Positions 34,646-42,687 of a stretch of 64,000 nucleotides of DNA are shown in pieces. The number at the start of each line of letters is the position of its first letter. Position 1 is the first letter of the stretch. Position numbers and translations under genes: made by a program. The stretch is taken from contig NZ_JADDXR010000002.1 in assembly GCF_015330125.1 (NCBI RefSeq), forward strand, positions 1,550,001 to 1,614,000, read 5' to 3'. The notes under the pieces are model-generated. The model did not search any database and had not been told where the DNA came from. It saw only the letters and a program-made list of their open reading frames with translations. This DNA is from Zobellia nedashkovskayae. Its GTDB lineage: Bacteria > Bacteroidota > Bacteroidia > Flavobacteriales > Flavobacteriaceae.

Positions 34646-34963
34646 TTATCCCAAGAAAATAACAGGAGGTGGTTTGTTGTAGAAATATACCCAGAGTATG
34701 TTTTTATGATAAGGTGCAAGGTACTTACTTTCTGATTTCTGTTCGTGTAGTATAGAAAAATCAGTTTTGACAATTTTTGATACCAAAACGTCTTGGTAGA
34801 TGGGAGTATCTTGGTTGGAGCTAGAAATAAGCGTACACAGCTCACAATGCTCCATTTCCGAATCGGTTAGAGCATGAGAAGCCATGTGCAGGTTAACTAC
34901 CCGTAATAAAATAAAGGCAGTTAAGAGAAAATAGGAAATATTACGTTTCAAATTTGTTCCCAA
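34646..34963 (-). CDS. Small exported protein with HCELC motif, metal locus 2
   Basis: 105 residues if started at TTG 34963; a second TTG at 34951 (MKRNISYFLL) is as good. No ATG is available before the hydrophobic signal segment because a stop lies in frame just upstream. Features: hydrophobic helix about 9-22, then HMASHAL, EMEHCELCTLI (metal-ligand-like HCxxC) and the C-terminus YNKPPPVIFLG, which recalls the LRAPP ending of the other two small proteins. It is 258 bases before the ZnuD-like receptor. Probably a distant member of the same small-protein group; function unknown. Confidence 0.6.
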   Translation of the reverse strand: MGTNLKRNISYFLLTAFILLRVVNLHMASHALTDSEMEHCELCTLISSSNQDTPIYQDVLVSKIVKTDFSILHEQKSESKYLAPYHKNILWVYFYNKPPPVIFLG

Positions 34964-35042
34964 AATAAAAGTTTAGTGGATGTAATGTCTCTTAAATAAA
35001 TAGAGTAATATGCTACTATAGTTAAAGCAAGCATCTGTAATA

Positions 35043-35063
35043 ATATTATTCGAAATGAATAAT
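35043..35063. promoter_or_regulatory. Perfect 21-bp palindrome upstream of metal locus 2 genes (operator candidate)
   Basis: tattattc (35043-35050), spacer gaaat, gaataata (35056-35063): perfect 8-base arms. The layout and AT-rich arms look like a Fur-superfamily (Fur/Zur) site. It lies 80 bases upstream of the small HCELC gene and ahead of the ZnuD-like receptor. It differs in sequence from the palindrome at 18530-18546. Confidence 0.5.
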
Positions 35064-35135
35064 AAATTGCATTGTCAGTGTCGTTTTTTAAACGATACAA
35101 ACCGGCTTGTTCACATAGTAATAAGAAGTATTTTA

Positions 35136-35462
35136 CTAAACTATTGGGGGTGCCCTTAATTGGAAATTAGTCTTTGAATAAGAGTCAATGACTACGGAAG
35201 AAAAAAGCTGCTCATCACGTTGAGCATATTCAAAACGAATAATATCCGGTAATACAGAAAAGTCGTAATTGAATGAAGTTAGTTGTATATGGTAAACATT
35301 ACAATCTGTAGGAGCCTCGTGGTAATGCTCACTACTATCGTTACAAACTTCATGTTCATGACCTTCAAAAAAGTGAAAAAGTTCAACAGTAGAAGGAAAC
35401 AGTAATGCACAAAACAGCAAGAATGCTGTAATTGATTTTACTATTTGCTTACTATGATTCAC
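35136..35462 (-). CDS. Small exported His-rich protein (LRAPP family), metal locus 2
   Basis: 108 residues, GTG start at 35462 (no ATG available upstream of the signal segment). Hydrophobic helix about 9-24, then HFFEGHEHEVCND, EHYHEAPTDCNVYH, an L-T-S-F-N-Y element and the C-terminal SKTNFQLRAPPIV. It aligns end to end with the protein at 18609-18941 (HEHxVC, HxHE, DC, SFxY, TNxQLRAPP), so the two are paralogues. It has its own good promoter (35495-35525). Likely periplasmic metal binding or regulation of the receptor; unproven. Confidence 0.78.
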   Translation of the reverse strand: MNHSKQIVKSITAFLLFCALLFPSTVELFHFFEGHEHEVCNDSSEHYHEAPTDCNVYHIQLTSFNYDFSVLPDIIRFEYAQRDEQLFSSVVIDSYSKTNFQLRAPPIV

Positions 35463-35494
35463 TTCTTTTGTTTTTGGGAATTTTCTGCTAGCAG

Positions 35495-35525
35495 CAAATA
35501 TAGAAAGTCTGGATACAAAAACAAA
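35495..35525 (-). promoter_or_regulatory. Promoter of the LRAPP gene, metal locus 2
   Basis: On the minus strand: TTTG (35525-35522), 19-base spacer, TATATTTG (35502-35495), an exact match to the Bacteroidota -33/-7 consensus. It lies 33 bases upstream of the GTG start at 35462 and supports that start. Confidence 0.75.
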
Positions 35526-35576
35526 TGAAAGGATTGTCCAACAGGATAATTTAACAAGATAGGAATCAATTTATAT

Positions 35577-35604
35577 AAAAAAACCATCAATAAAAAATTG
35601 ATGG
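35577..35604 (-). terminator. Terminator behind tRNA-Ala
   Basis: 8-bp stem ccatcaat/attgatgg with a 5-base loop; leftward reading continues into a seven-T run (35583-35577). It begins 7 bases after the CCA end of the tRNA. Confidence 0.85.
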
Positions 35605-35610
35605 TTTTTT

Positions 35611-35688
<78 letters not shown>

Positions 35689-35761
35689 TTTAGGCTGGCG
35701 TAAAGAAAATACTTTTATACTAAGTATCAAAATTGTGAGCCAAGTAATTACTGCTGCCTAT

Positions 35762-36562
35762 TTAATCCTTTTTTACGCTCAGTACAAGTACAGGAACTCG
35801 GGCCGAAAACTCAGATTTTTGTATGGTATTCTTTTCCCATAGTTTTTTGAAAAACCCTCTTTTACGTCTAAAAACACATAACATATCTGGTTGTTGTGAT
35901 TCAAAACGTTCTAGAACACCAAGATAGGTGGTAGGCGCCTCTGTCATGGTTATTTGCGAGCTTGCGTCCATCAATGCGGTATTTATTCGTAAATCATCAT
36001 CGGAATAGCCAGGTGTCTTTACTAAAAGCAAGTTTACCGTAGAACCAAACTTCTTTTTGATTTCCAATAACGGGTATAGAATACGGTTTCTTTTAAGAAT
36101 ACCAGATTTAAAAGCCGTCAAAATAGTCTTTGGTGGCGTCATTACGTGACCTTTAGGAACTATTAAAGTTGGTATATCTGTCTGTTTAATTATTTTTCCA
36201 GAGGTATAGCCTAAATAAAATTCCTCCGTAACATCATTACTTCTTGGAGCCATGATAATGAGATCTATGCCTAGTTCTTTATCAATATCCTTTAAACCAT
36301 CTACAATACTACCGTTATACGTAGCAATAGTGATATTAACGCCTTTCGCATCAATTTTATCAATTACTTCCTTTAATCGTTCTTTTCCACTTTCTGCTAC
36401 TTTTTTTGTAACATTGGCCAAACTTTTACCAGCTCCCACAGAAACATTAAAAACCTCCATTACATAAACTCGAGAATCGAATTGCTCAGCAAAATCAACA
36501 GCGTATTGTAAAGTTTGGTGTGCATCGGGAGAAATACCTATGGGTACTAGTATATGTTTCAT
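35762..36562 (-). CDS. Universal stress protein, tandem UspA domains
   Basis: 266 residues holding two UspA-like halves. The first (1-142) begins MKHILVPIGISPDAHQTLQYA and ends IIMAPRSN...GYTSGKIIKQTDIPTLIVPKG (ATP-loop-like region, with the G-x2-G spacing altered); the second half is more diverged and ends ARVPVLVLSV. Such tandem Usp proteins are common in Bacteroidota and are linked to stress and starvation; ligand is probably ATP or AMP. Single-gene unit next to tRNA-Ala, divergent from the GNAT gene. Confidence 0.88.
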   Translation of the reverse strand: MKHILVPIGISPDAHQTLQYAVDFAEQFDSRVYVMEVFNVSVGAGKSLANVTKKVAESGKERLKEVIDKIDAKGVNITIATYNGSIVDGLKDIDKELGIDLIIMAPRSNDVTEEFYLGYTSGKIIKQTDIPTLIVPKGHVMTPPKTILTAFKSGILKRNRILYPLLEIKKKFGSTVNLLLVKTPGYSDDDLRINTALMDASSQITMTEAPTTYLGVLERFESQQPDMLCVFRRKRGFFKKLWEKNTIQKSEFSARVPVLVLSVKKD

Positions 36563-36612
36563 ATGTTATTGGATTTATCGTTTAAATTTACAATTAAAAT
36601 AGGATCCTAAAA

Positions 36613-37113
36613 ATGGTAAGGTCAGCAAAGTTATCGGAAATACCTCAGATTCTCAACATTACTAGAGCATGTGCCGCTGCAATGATTAAAAACGGCATTT
36701 ACCAATGGAACGAGGATTACCCAAATAAAGAGGCTTTTGAGTTAGATATTGAACGAGGAGAACTGTACGTTTTGGAAGAAGATGGACGAATAATCGGTAC
36801 TATCGTGCTCTCCACACTAATGGACGAAGAATATGTGCCTATTGAGTGGTTGACACCATCAAACAATAATATCTACATACATAGAGTTTCGGTACATCCT
36901 GATTTACAGGGTAAGGGCTACGCCCAAAAGTTGATGGCTTTTGCTGAAAACTATGCGCGGGAAAATAAATTTGCATCGGTACGGCTAGACACTTTCAGCC
37001 AAAATAAGCGAAACCAGAAATTTTATGAGACTAGAGGTTTTGAACGTTTGGGTGATATTTTCTTTCCAAAACAGAGCGAGCATCCCTTTCATTGTTATGA
37101 ATTAGTGTTGTAA
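36613..37113 (+). CDS. GNAT-family N-acetyltransferase
   Basis: 166 residues. The acetyl-CoA binding motif is VSVHPDLQGKGYAQKLM (Q-G-K-G-Y-A pyrophosphate loop), followed by RLDTFSQNKRNQKFYETRGF, the usual motif B with Tyr near the end. The acceptor (amine, small molecule or protein) is not predictable. Its stop is 10 bases before the MATE gene, so the two are probably cotranscribed, and drug or metabolite modification plus export is conceivable. Confidence 0.88.
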   Translation: MVRSAKLSEIPQILNITRACAAAMIKNGIYQWNEDYPNKEAFELDIERGELYVLEEDGRIIGTIVLSTLMDEEYVPIEWLTPSNNNIYIHRVSVHPDLQGKGYAQKLMAFAENYARENKFASVRLDTFSQNKRNQKFYETRGFERLGDIFFPKQSEHPFHCYELVL

Positions 37114-37123
37114 TTTTGGCCCC

Positions 37124-38458
37124 TTGAAGGCCGAAATCAATTTTAAGTCCATTAATAAATTAGCAATACCAGCAACGATTGCAGGTATTGCAGAACCGCT
37201 GTTGTCTATTACGGATACGGCTATTGTGGGTAATATTCCTGTAGATGGGCTAGAATCGCTAGCAGCAGCTGGTATTGTTGGTTCTTTTCTTTCCATGTTA
37301 ATATGGATTTTAGGTCAGACCCGTAGCGCTATATCGGCCATTATTTCTCAATATTTAGGTGCCGGACGTATAGAAGAGGTAAAAACGTTGCCGGCGCAAG
37401 CTATCTTTTTGAATATAGGTTTGAGTATTGTCGTTCTGTTGTCTACTATTTTTATCGTCAAAGATATTTTTGAACTACTTAATGCCACAGGCAAGATTCT
37501 AGAGTATTGCGTTTCTTACTATTCTATAAGGGTTTGGGGCTTTCCGCTCACACTTTTTGTATTTGCCGTTATGGGTATTTTTCGCGGGTTACAGAATACC
37601 TACTATCCCATGCTGATTGCTATTGTTGGGGCCGTTCTAAATGTTGGGCTTGATTTTGCCTTTGTTTACGGGATAGAAGGGATTATTGAACCCATGTATT
37701 TGGAAGGTGCAGCTTGGGCAAGCCTTTTGGCACAAGGAATCATGGCCGTTATGGCCTTTATACTTTTGGTAACCAAGACAGCTATTAGTCTTAAGTTAAA
37801 ATTACCGATTCACGATGAGTTAGGTAGGTTGGTAGTCATGAGCCTTAATCTGTTTGTACGTGCTCTGGCGTTAAATACAGCATTGATTTTGGCAGTTCGC
37901 GAAGCAACGCAACTGGGTCCTAAATTTATAGGAGCACATACCATTGCAATTAATATTTGGTTGTTCTCTGCCTTTTTTATTGATGGCTATGCGGCTGCCG
38001 GAAATATTATGGGCGGTAGGCTTTTGGGAGAGAAAAACTATAAAGGTTTATGGCAATTGGCAAAAAAGATAATGCTATATGGTCTGTTGGTAAGTTTACT
38101 ATTAATGGTAGTAGGGTTTTTATTCTATAAACCTATAGGTCTTATTTTTTCTAAGGAAACAGTAGTGCTTAATGCCTTTTACGCCATATTTTTTATTATT
38201 ATTTTAGGTTTACCAATGAATACCATTGCCTTTATTTTTGATGGAATTTTTAAAGGGATGGGTGAAATGAAATACTTAAGAAACACCTTGCTAGCTGCTA
38301 CTTTTTTAGGTTTTGTTCCTGTTCTCTTCATAGGAAAGTATATGAATTTGGGTTTATACGGAATCTGGATTGCCTTTACCGTGTGGATGGTCATCCGTGG
38401 GGGAGCTCTGGTCGTTAAGTTTATCAGAAAGTTTCGACCTCTAGTGCAAAACGAGTAA
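37124..38458 (+). CDS. MATE-family efflux transporter
   Basis: 444 residues with about twelve membrane helices in two homologous halves. The start must be TTG 37124 (MKAEINFKSINKLAIPA): a stop lies seven codons upstream in frame and no ATG precedes the conserved first helix. Characteristic segments are LAIPATIAGIAEPLLSITDTA, which is given here in part as PATIAGIAEPLLSITDTA, FRGLQNTYYPM and FKGMGEMKYLRNT. Na+- or H+-driven export of organic cations or metabolites. Follows the GNAT gene by 10 bases. Confidence 0.88.
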   Translation: MKAEINFKSINKLAIPATIAGIAEPLLSITDTAIVGNIPVDGLESLAAAGIVGSFLSMLIWILGQTRSAISAIISQYLGAGRIEEVKTLPAQAIFLNIGLSIVVLLSTIFIVKDIFELLNATGKILEYCVSYYSIRVWGFPLTLFVFAVMGIFRGLQNTYYPMLIAIVGAVLNVGLDFAFVYGIEGIIEPMYLEGAAWASLLAQGIMAVMAFILLVTKTAISLKLKLPIHDELGRLVVMSLNLFVRALALNTALILAVREATQLGPKFIGAHTIAINIWLFSAFFIDGYAAAGNIMGGRLLGEKNYKGLWQLAKKIMLYGLLVSLLLMVVGFLFYKPIGLIFSKETVVLNAFYAIFFIIILGLPMNTIAFIFDGIFKGMGEMKYLRNTLLAATFLGFVPVLFIGKYMNLGLYGIWIAFTVWMVIRGGALVVKFIRKFRPLVQNE

Positions 38459-38467
38459 TTTTGATGA

Positions 38468-38475
38468 TACATTTG
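38468..38475 (+). promoter_or_regulatory. -7 promoter element of the crotonase gene
   Basis: tacatttg matches TAnnTTTG exactly, 21 bases before ATG 38497. No clear TTG -33 box at the usual distance. Confidence 0.55.
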
Positions 38476-38496
38476 TTCAACATTTAAATCACAATT

Positions 38497-39264
38497 ATGG
38501 GAACTACCCGAGAAAACGGAAGCCTTTATATCAAAATAGATAATAAGATAGCTACCATAGAGTTTGGTCATCCGGCCAGTAATTCTTTTACTGCTGAGCT
38601 ATTGGGCCGTTTGACTGCGGAGATTGATAAACTCTCTAATAATGATGATATAACCGTTATTGTATTGAAATCTGAAGGAGACCGTGCTTTCTGTGCAGGT
38701 GCATCTTTTGATGAGCTTATGGCGGTGTCTACTTTAGAAGAGGGCAAGGTATTTTTTAGTGGTTTTGCCAATGTAATCAATGCTATGCGCAAATGTAAAA
38801 AGGTCATTGTAGGCCGTGTTCAAGGTAAAACAGTAGGTGGAGGCGTAGGTCTTGTTGCTGCGTGCGATTATGTTTATGCATCTGAAGCGGCGTCAATACG
38901 TTTGTCCGAGCTTACTATTGGTATTGCTCCGTTGGTCATTGCTCCAGCGGTGGAACGAAAAATAGGAACGGCCGCTATTTCTGAGCTCTCATTGGCACCT
39001 ACCGAATGGAAGAGTGCTTATTGGGCACAGGAAAAGGGTCTCTTTTCTAAAGTGTTTGATGATACAAAGGAATTGGATAAGGACCTGGATTTTCATGTAC
39101 AGAAACTAGCCGATTACAATCCCGAAGCCCTTGAAGAATGGAAAAAAGCACTTTGGCATGGTACGGATCATTGGAACGATCTTTTGGTTGAGCGGGCGGC
39201 CATAAGTGGTAAGTTAGTACTTTCAGATTTTACGCGTAATGCATTATCTAAATTCAAAAAATAA
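38497..39264 (+). CDS. Enoyl-CoA hydratase/isomerase (crotonase) family protein
   Basis: 255 residues, standard crotonase length. The oxyanion-hole blocks are RAFCAGAS (63-70) and GGGVGLVAACDYV (114-126). The second catalytic Glu is present as E138 in LSELTIGIAP, but the first Glu position of true hydratases (after GGG) is Gly here, so plain hydratase activity is uncertain and isomerase or another crotonase reaction is possible. Cytoplasmic. Its neighbours give no pathway. The GTG/ATG choice is clear: ATG 38497 is preceded by a -7 element. Confidence 0.87.
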   Translation: MGTTRENGSLYIKIDNKIATIEFGHPASNSFTAELLGRLTAEIDKLSNNDDITVIVLKSEGDRAFCAGASFDELMAVSTLEEGKVFFSGFANVINAMRKCKKVIVGRVQGKTVGGGVGLVAACDYVYASEAASIRLSELTIGIAPLVIAPAVERKIGTAAISELSLAPTEWKSAYWAQEKGLFSKVFDDTKELDKDLDFHVQKLADYNPEALEEWKKALWHGTDHWNDLLVERAAISGKLVLSDFTRNALSKFKK

Positions 39265-39309
39265 CAATAACCGACTGTCGTTGACGTTTTACTTTTTTAA
39301 ATCTCAGTT

Positions 39310-39423
39310 ATGAATATTTTAGATTTCCTGAATGGCGACCTTGTTTTTCCACTTCTCGCTCTTTTTGTAGTAGTTATATACTTTGTAAATCGCGTTCGCG
39401 CAAAAAAAAGATATAGGAGATAG
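39310..39423 (+). CDS. Tiny membrane protein, 37 aa
   Basis: ATG frame encoding MNILDFLNGDLVFPLLALFV and then VVIYFVNRVRAKKRYRR: one strong hydrophobic helix (about 11-26) followed by a highly basic cytoplasmic tail, the usual form of bacterial membrane microproteins. It sits 45 bases after the crotonase stop on the same strand. Too short for statistical coding support; evidence is start codon, hydrophobic/basic layout and position. Confidence 0.5.
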   Translation: MNILDFLNGDLVFPLLALFVVVIYFVNRVRAKKRYRR

Positions 39424-39443
39424 TTTCCCTTTATTTAAACGGA

Positions 39444-40085
39444 TTAGCGGGTTTTTAGCCAGCCAGTAATGCTCAGCCGTTCGCGTTTTGCAGGCTTCAC
39501 CTCGTGCTCTATATCTCGACTTTCAAAAATTACCGCTCTGCCAGGAAGCGGATAGATGGTTTTCGGAATTTCGCCGTTTTCCCCATTCAGATAAAGTACT
39601 AATTCGCCACCGTGTTCAGGTTGCCAGTCATCTTCGTTCAAATAGCAGACAATAGAAAGTTTTCGTCGGTCATCATTTTGGAAGGTGTCTAGATGTCTTG
39701 CGTAAAACTTCCCTTCAGGGTAAACGGCGTAATGAAATTCTTTTCTCATAATGCCAAGAAAACAGGTTCTATTAAGATAAGAGGCTAAATCATTAATGCG
39801 GTCAAAGAAAAATTTATGGCTGGTATTTATTACATTTTCGTCCATCCAAAGAATAAAATCACCGCGTATTCCGGTTTGTACCACTTCGTTTAGTCGGTTT
39901 CCAATGGCTGCTTTTTTAAACAAGTCATCTTCATATTTCTCTAAAAGGTCTGTTCGCAGGGCGTTCACAGTGACAGGGGAAAGTAAATCATCAACTACAC
40001 TGTAGCCGTTTTCTAGGATATCAGAAATTATCTTTTCGTAATGCGGTTTCACCGCAAAGTCTAATTGATTATACAGTTCTTCCAC
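39444..40085 (-). CDS. 2-oxoglutarate/Fe(II)-dependent oxygenase (prolyl 4-hydroxylase-like)
   Basis: 213 residues, GTG start at 40085 (a stop codon directly precedes it in frame). Iron ligands H131-x-D133 in RHLDTFQND and H194 in IEHEVKP; R203 is in place to bind 2-oxoglutarate. The block YPEGKFYARHLD and CYLNEDDW match the 2OG-Fe(II) superfamily P4H-like group (PKHD-type). Substrate may be a ribosomal or other protein, or a small molecule. Convergent with the microprotein gene. No membrane or signal segment. Confidence 0.87.
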   Translation of the reverse strand: MEELYNQLDFAVKPHYEKIISDILENGYSVVDDLLSPVTVNALRTDLLEKYEDDLFKKAAIGNRLNEVVQTGIRGDFILWMDENVINTSHKFFFDRINDLASYLNRTCFLGIMRKEFHYAVYPEGKFYARHLDTFQNDDRRKLSIVCYLNEDDWQPEHGGELVLYLNGENGEIPKTIYPLPGRAVIFESRDIEHEVKPAKRERLSITGWLKTR

Positions 40086-40147
40086 TTAGGACAAAATTTA
40101 AAAGCCGGCAAATGTAATCTATAAACGGATTGGTTTTACAAATTGAA

Positions 40148-40155
40148 TACCTTTG
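40148..40155 (+). promoter_or_regulatory. -7 promoter element of the queD-like gene
   Basis: tacctttg, exact TAnnTTTG, 17 bases before ATG 40173. It rules out the upstream TTG (40143) as start. A TTGG lies at 40130-40133 but the spacer (15) is short. Confidence 0.6.
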
Positions 40156-40172
40156 CACTACAATCCTATTTC

Positions 40173-40625
40173 ATGAGTAAAATTAGAATTACCAAACAGT
40201 TCAATTTTGAGACCGGACATGCGCTTTACGGCTATGACGGAAAGTGTAGAAATGTGCATGGCCACAGCTATAAATTATCGGTAACGGTAATTGGTCGTCC
40301 AATTACGGATACAAGCCATGTAAAGCAGGGTATGGTTATCGATTTTGGTGATTTAAAGAAAATCGTTAAAGAAGAAATTGTGGACCAGTTTGATCACGCT
40401 ACGGTTTTTAATAAAAACACACCACACGTAGAGCTTGCAAAAGAATTGACCGATAGAGGGCATAGCGTTATTTTGGCAGATTACCAACCGACCAGTGAAA
40501 ATATGGTTATTGATTTTTCAAAGAAAATTAAAGCTAGGTTGCCCGAGAATATAAGTTTACATTCTTTGAAGCTTCAAGAGACCGATACTTCGTTTGCCGA
40601 GTGGTACGCATCCGATAATCAATAA
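40173..40625 (+). CDS. queD: 6-pyruvoyltetrahydropterin synthase / 6-carboxytetrahydropterin synthase (QueD family)
   Basis: 150 residues. Zinc ligands H16 (FETGHAL), H29 and H31 (NVHGHSYKL) and the catalytic Cys C25 in GKCRNVHGH are all present; the later QFDHATVFN and PTSENM are conserved in the family. It converts dihydroneopterin triphosphate to 6-carboxy-tetrahydropterin for queuosine, or to 6-pyruvoyl-tetrahydropterin; the Cys and overall form favour QueD. No other queuosine genes are adjacent. Start at ATG 40173, supported by the promoter just upstream. Confidence 0.9.
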   Translation: MSKIRITKQFNFETGHALYGYDGKCRNVHGHSYKLSVTVIGRPITDTSHVKQGMVIDFGDLKKIVKEEIVDQFDHATVFNKNTPHVELAKELTDRGHSVILADYQPTSENMVIDFSKKIKARLPENISLHSLKLQETDTSFAEWYASDNQ

Positions 40626-40649
40626 CACCTTCCTCAAAAGGGTATTCGT

Positions 40650-40657
40650 TATATTTG
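40650..40657 (+). promoter_or_regulatory. -7 promoter element of lpxH
   Basis: tatatttg, exact TAnnTTTG, only 7 bases before ATG 40665, implying a transcript with almost no leader. Confidence 0.55.
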
Positions 40658-40664
40658 ACATCAG

Positions 40665-41438
40665 ATGAAAACCATTACCGTTCCTCAAGGCAAAAAAGTC
40701 TATTTTTCCAGTGATAATCACCTAGGTGCGCCAACTATGGCGGAAAGCCGTCCGCGTGAAAAGAAATTTGTTGCGTGGTTAGATGAAATCAAAGAAGATG
40801 CCGCAGCCATTTTTTTAATGGGTGACCTTTTTGATTTTTGGGCGGAGTACAAAACCGTAGTACCTAAAGGTTTTACCCGTACAATGGGAAAACTAGCCGA
40901 AATATCCGATTCTGGTATCCCTATTTATTTCTTTGTTGGAAATCATGATTTGTGGATGGATGGTTATTTTGAAGAAGAACTTAATATTCCTGTTTTTCAT
41001 AAACCACAGCAATTCAATATTAACGGAGTTTCCTTTTTTATTGGTCATGGAGATGGGTTGGGACCTAATGATATTGGCTTTAAACGCATGAAGAAAGTGT
41101 TTACCAATCCTTTAGCTAAATGGCTGTTTAGATGGATGCATCCAGATATAGGTGTACGAGTTGCAAAACATTTATCTGTTAAAAATAAATTGATTTCAGG
41201 AGATGACGATGCCAAGTTTTTAGGCGAAGACAATGAATGGTTGGTGCAGTATGCCAAGCGTAAGCTAGAAACAGAGCATTATGACCATTTTATTTTTGGT
41301 CACCGCCACTTGCCTATGGAAATAAAGGTAGGTGAGAATTCAAAATACACCAATTTAGGCGATTGGATTCATTATTATACTTATGCTGTTTTTGATGGGG
41401 AAAAGCTAAGCCTTGAAAAATATGAACCTACTCATTAG
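40665..41438 (+). CDS. lpxH: UDP-2,3-diacylglucosamine diphosphatase (LpxH)
   Basis: 257 residues. Hydrolyses UDP-2,3-diacylglucosamine to lipid X in lipid A synthesis, on the cytoplasmic face. Metal motifs: SSDNHLG (D17-x-H19), MGDLFDFW, VGNHDLWM, and the late FGHRHLPME; GHGDG follows the first half. The extra helical insert (about 130-185) rich in KR residues is typical of the membrane-associated LpxH. It is the closest LpxH in this window; the metallophosphatase at 6477 is a more distant relative. Its last 11 bases overlap the convergent MFS gene. Confidence 0.9.
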   Translation: MKTITVPQGKKVYFSSDNHLGAPTMAESRPREKKFVAWLDEIKEDAAAIFLMGDLFDFWAEYKTVVPKGFTRTMGKLAEISDSGIPIYFFVGNHDLWMDGYFEEELNIPVFHKPQQFNINGVSFFIGHGDGLGPNDIGFKRMKKVFTNPLAKWLFRWMHPDIGVRVAKHLSVKNKLISGDDDAKFLGEDNEWLVQYAKRKLETEHYDHFIFGHRHLPMEIKVGENSKYTNLGDWIHYYTYAVFDGEKLSLEKYEPTH

Positions 41439-42687
41439 CTTCGTGCTCATCAATATCTTTCTGTAAGTCTAGTTTTCTAAATGAAGGTGAAACAATAGCT
41501 GTGGCACCTACTGTAATTAAGGTCATAGCACCACCAAAAACCACTGCGGTTACCGTACCCATCAGTTTTGCTGTTACTCCGCTTTCAAAAGCTCCTAGTT
41601 CATTAGAAGACCCAACAAACATAGAGTTAACGGATGCAACACGTCCTCGCATGTTATCCGGAGTTTTAAGTTGCAATATTGTCTGACGAATAATCATAGA
41701 AACACCATCTACTGCACCACTTAAGAACAAGGCGATTACTGAAAGCCAGAAGTAGGTAGAAAGGCCAAAAACAATCATACAGAGGCCAAAACCAAATACC
41801 GCGAACAGTAATTTCTTACCGGCATTTTTATGTAATGGAAATCGCGTAGACCCCAACATGGTAAGTGCTGCGCCAACCGCTGGTGCGGCTCGTAAAACAC
41901 CAAAGCCTTCTGAACCTACGTGCAGAATATCTTGTGCAAAGATTGGTAAAAGCGCTACCGCGCCTCCAAAAAGTACTGCAATCATATCTAATGTTAATGC
42001 TCCAAAAACAGCTTTGGTACTGAATACAAACCGAAGTCCTTCTCGTAAACTTTCAAATACCGGTTCTCCTATTTTAGGGTTAAGAATGGGTTTTGTCGAA
42101 ATTTGAAATAAGGATATCAATGCCAGTATTGAGAAACCAAAAATGAGGCACATAGACCAATGAACGCCAATCCAGCTAATAGAAAACCCAGCTAAAGCAG
42201 GTCCTAAAACGGAAGCCAATTGCCAAGTAGTACTGCTCCATGTTGCAGCATTGGGGTATATTTTCTTAGGAACGATTAAGGCTATTAAAGAGAATATGGT
42301 TGGCCCAAGAAACGAACGAACAATACCACCTAGGAAAACCAAAAAGTAAATACCGTATAAAATGGTCTTGGTTTCTAGCTTATCTTCCATAGAAGGCCAA
42401 CTGAGCATAAAGAGCCCAAAACTGATTACTGAGAAACCCAAAATGCATTTTATTAAAAGATTACGTTTCTCTTTTTGATCTACAATATGCCCTGCAAAAA
42501 GAGCCATGGATACAGCTGGAATCACTTCCATAAGCCCAATAATACCCAAAGAAAGTGGGTCTTTGGTCATGGAATATACTTGCCACTCTATAACAATGAA
42601 CTGCATAGACCATGCAAATACCATAGCAAAACGAACCAACAAAAAGATGTTGAATTCTTTATAACGTAAGGCTGCATAAGGATCCAT
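41428..42687 (-). CDS. MFS transporter (EntS/MFS_3-like)
   Basis: 419 residues, about twelve membrane helices. The form AALRYKEFNIFLLVRFAM at the start, GHIVDQKEKRN in the first cytoplasmic loop and RFPLHKNAGK in the centre match the MFS_3 (enterobactin-exporter-like) group of small-molecule exporters. The acidic C-terminal tail after SFRKLDLQ is short. Substrate unknown; no siderophore genes are adjacent. It ends 11 bases inside the convergent lpxH gene. Confidence 0.88.
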   Translation of the reverse strand: MDPYAALRYKEFNIFLLVRFAMVFAWSMQFIVIEWQVYSMTKDPLSLGIIGLMEVIPAVSMALFAGHIVDQKEKRNLLIKCILGFSVISFGLFMLSWPSMEDKLETKTILYGIYFLVFLGGIVRSFLGPTIFSLIALIVPKKIYPNAATWSSTTWQLASVLGPALAGFSISWIGVHWSMCLIFGFSILALISLFQISTKPILNPKIGEPVFESLREGLRFVFSTKAVFGALTLDMIAVLFGGAVALLPIFAQDILHVGSEGFGVLRAAPAVGAALTMLGSTRFPLHKNAGKKLLFAVFGFGLCMIVFGLSTYFWLSVIALFLSGAVDGVSMIIRQTILQLKTPDNMRGRVASVNSMFVGSSNELGAFESGVTAKLMGTVTAVVFGGAMTLITVGATAIVSPSFRKLDLQKDIDEHEANE

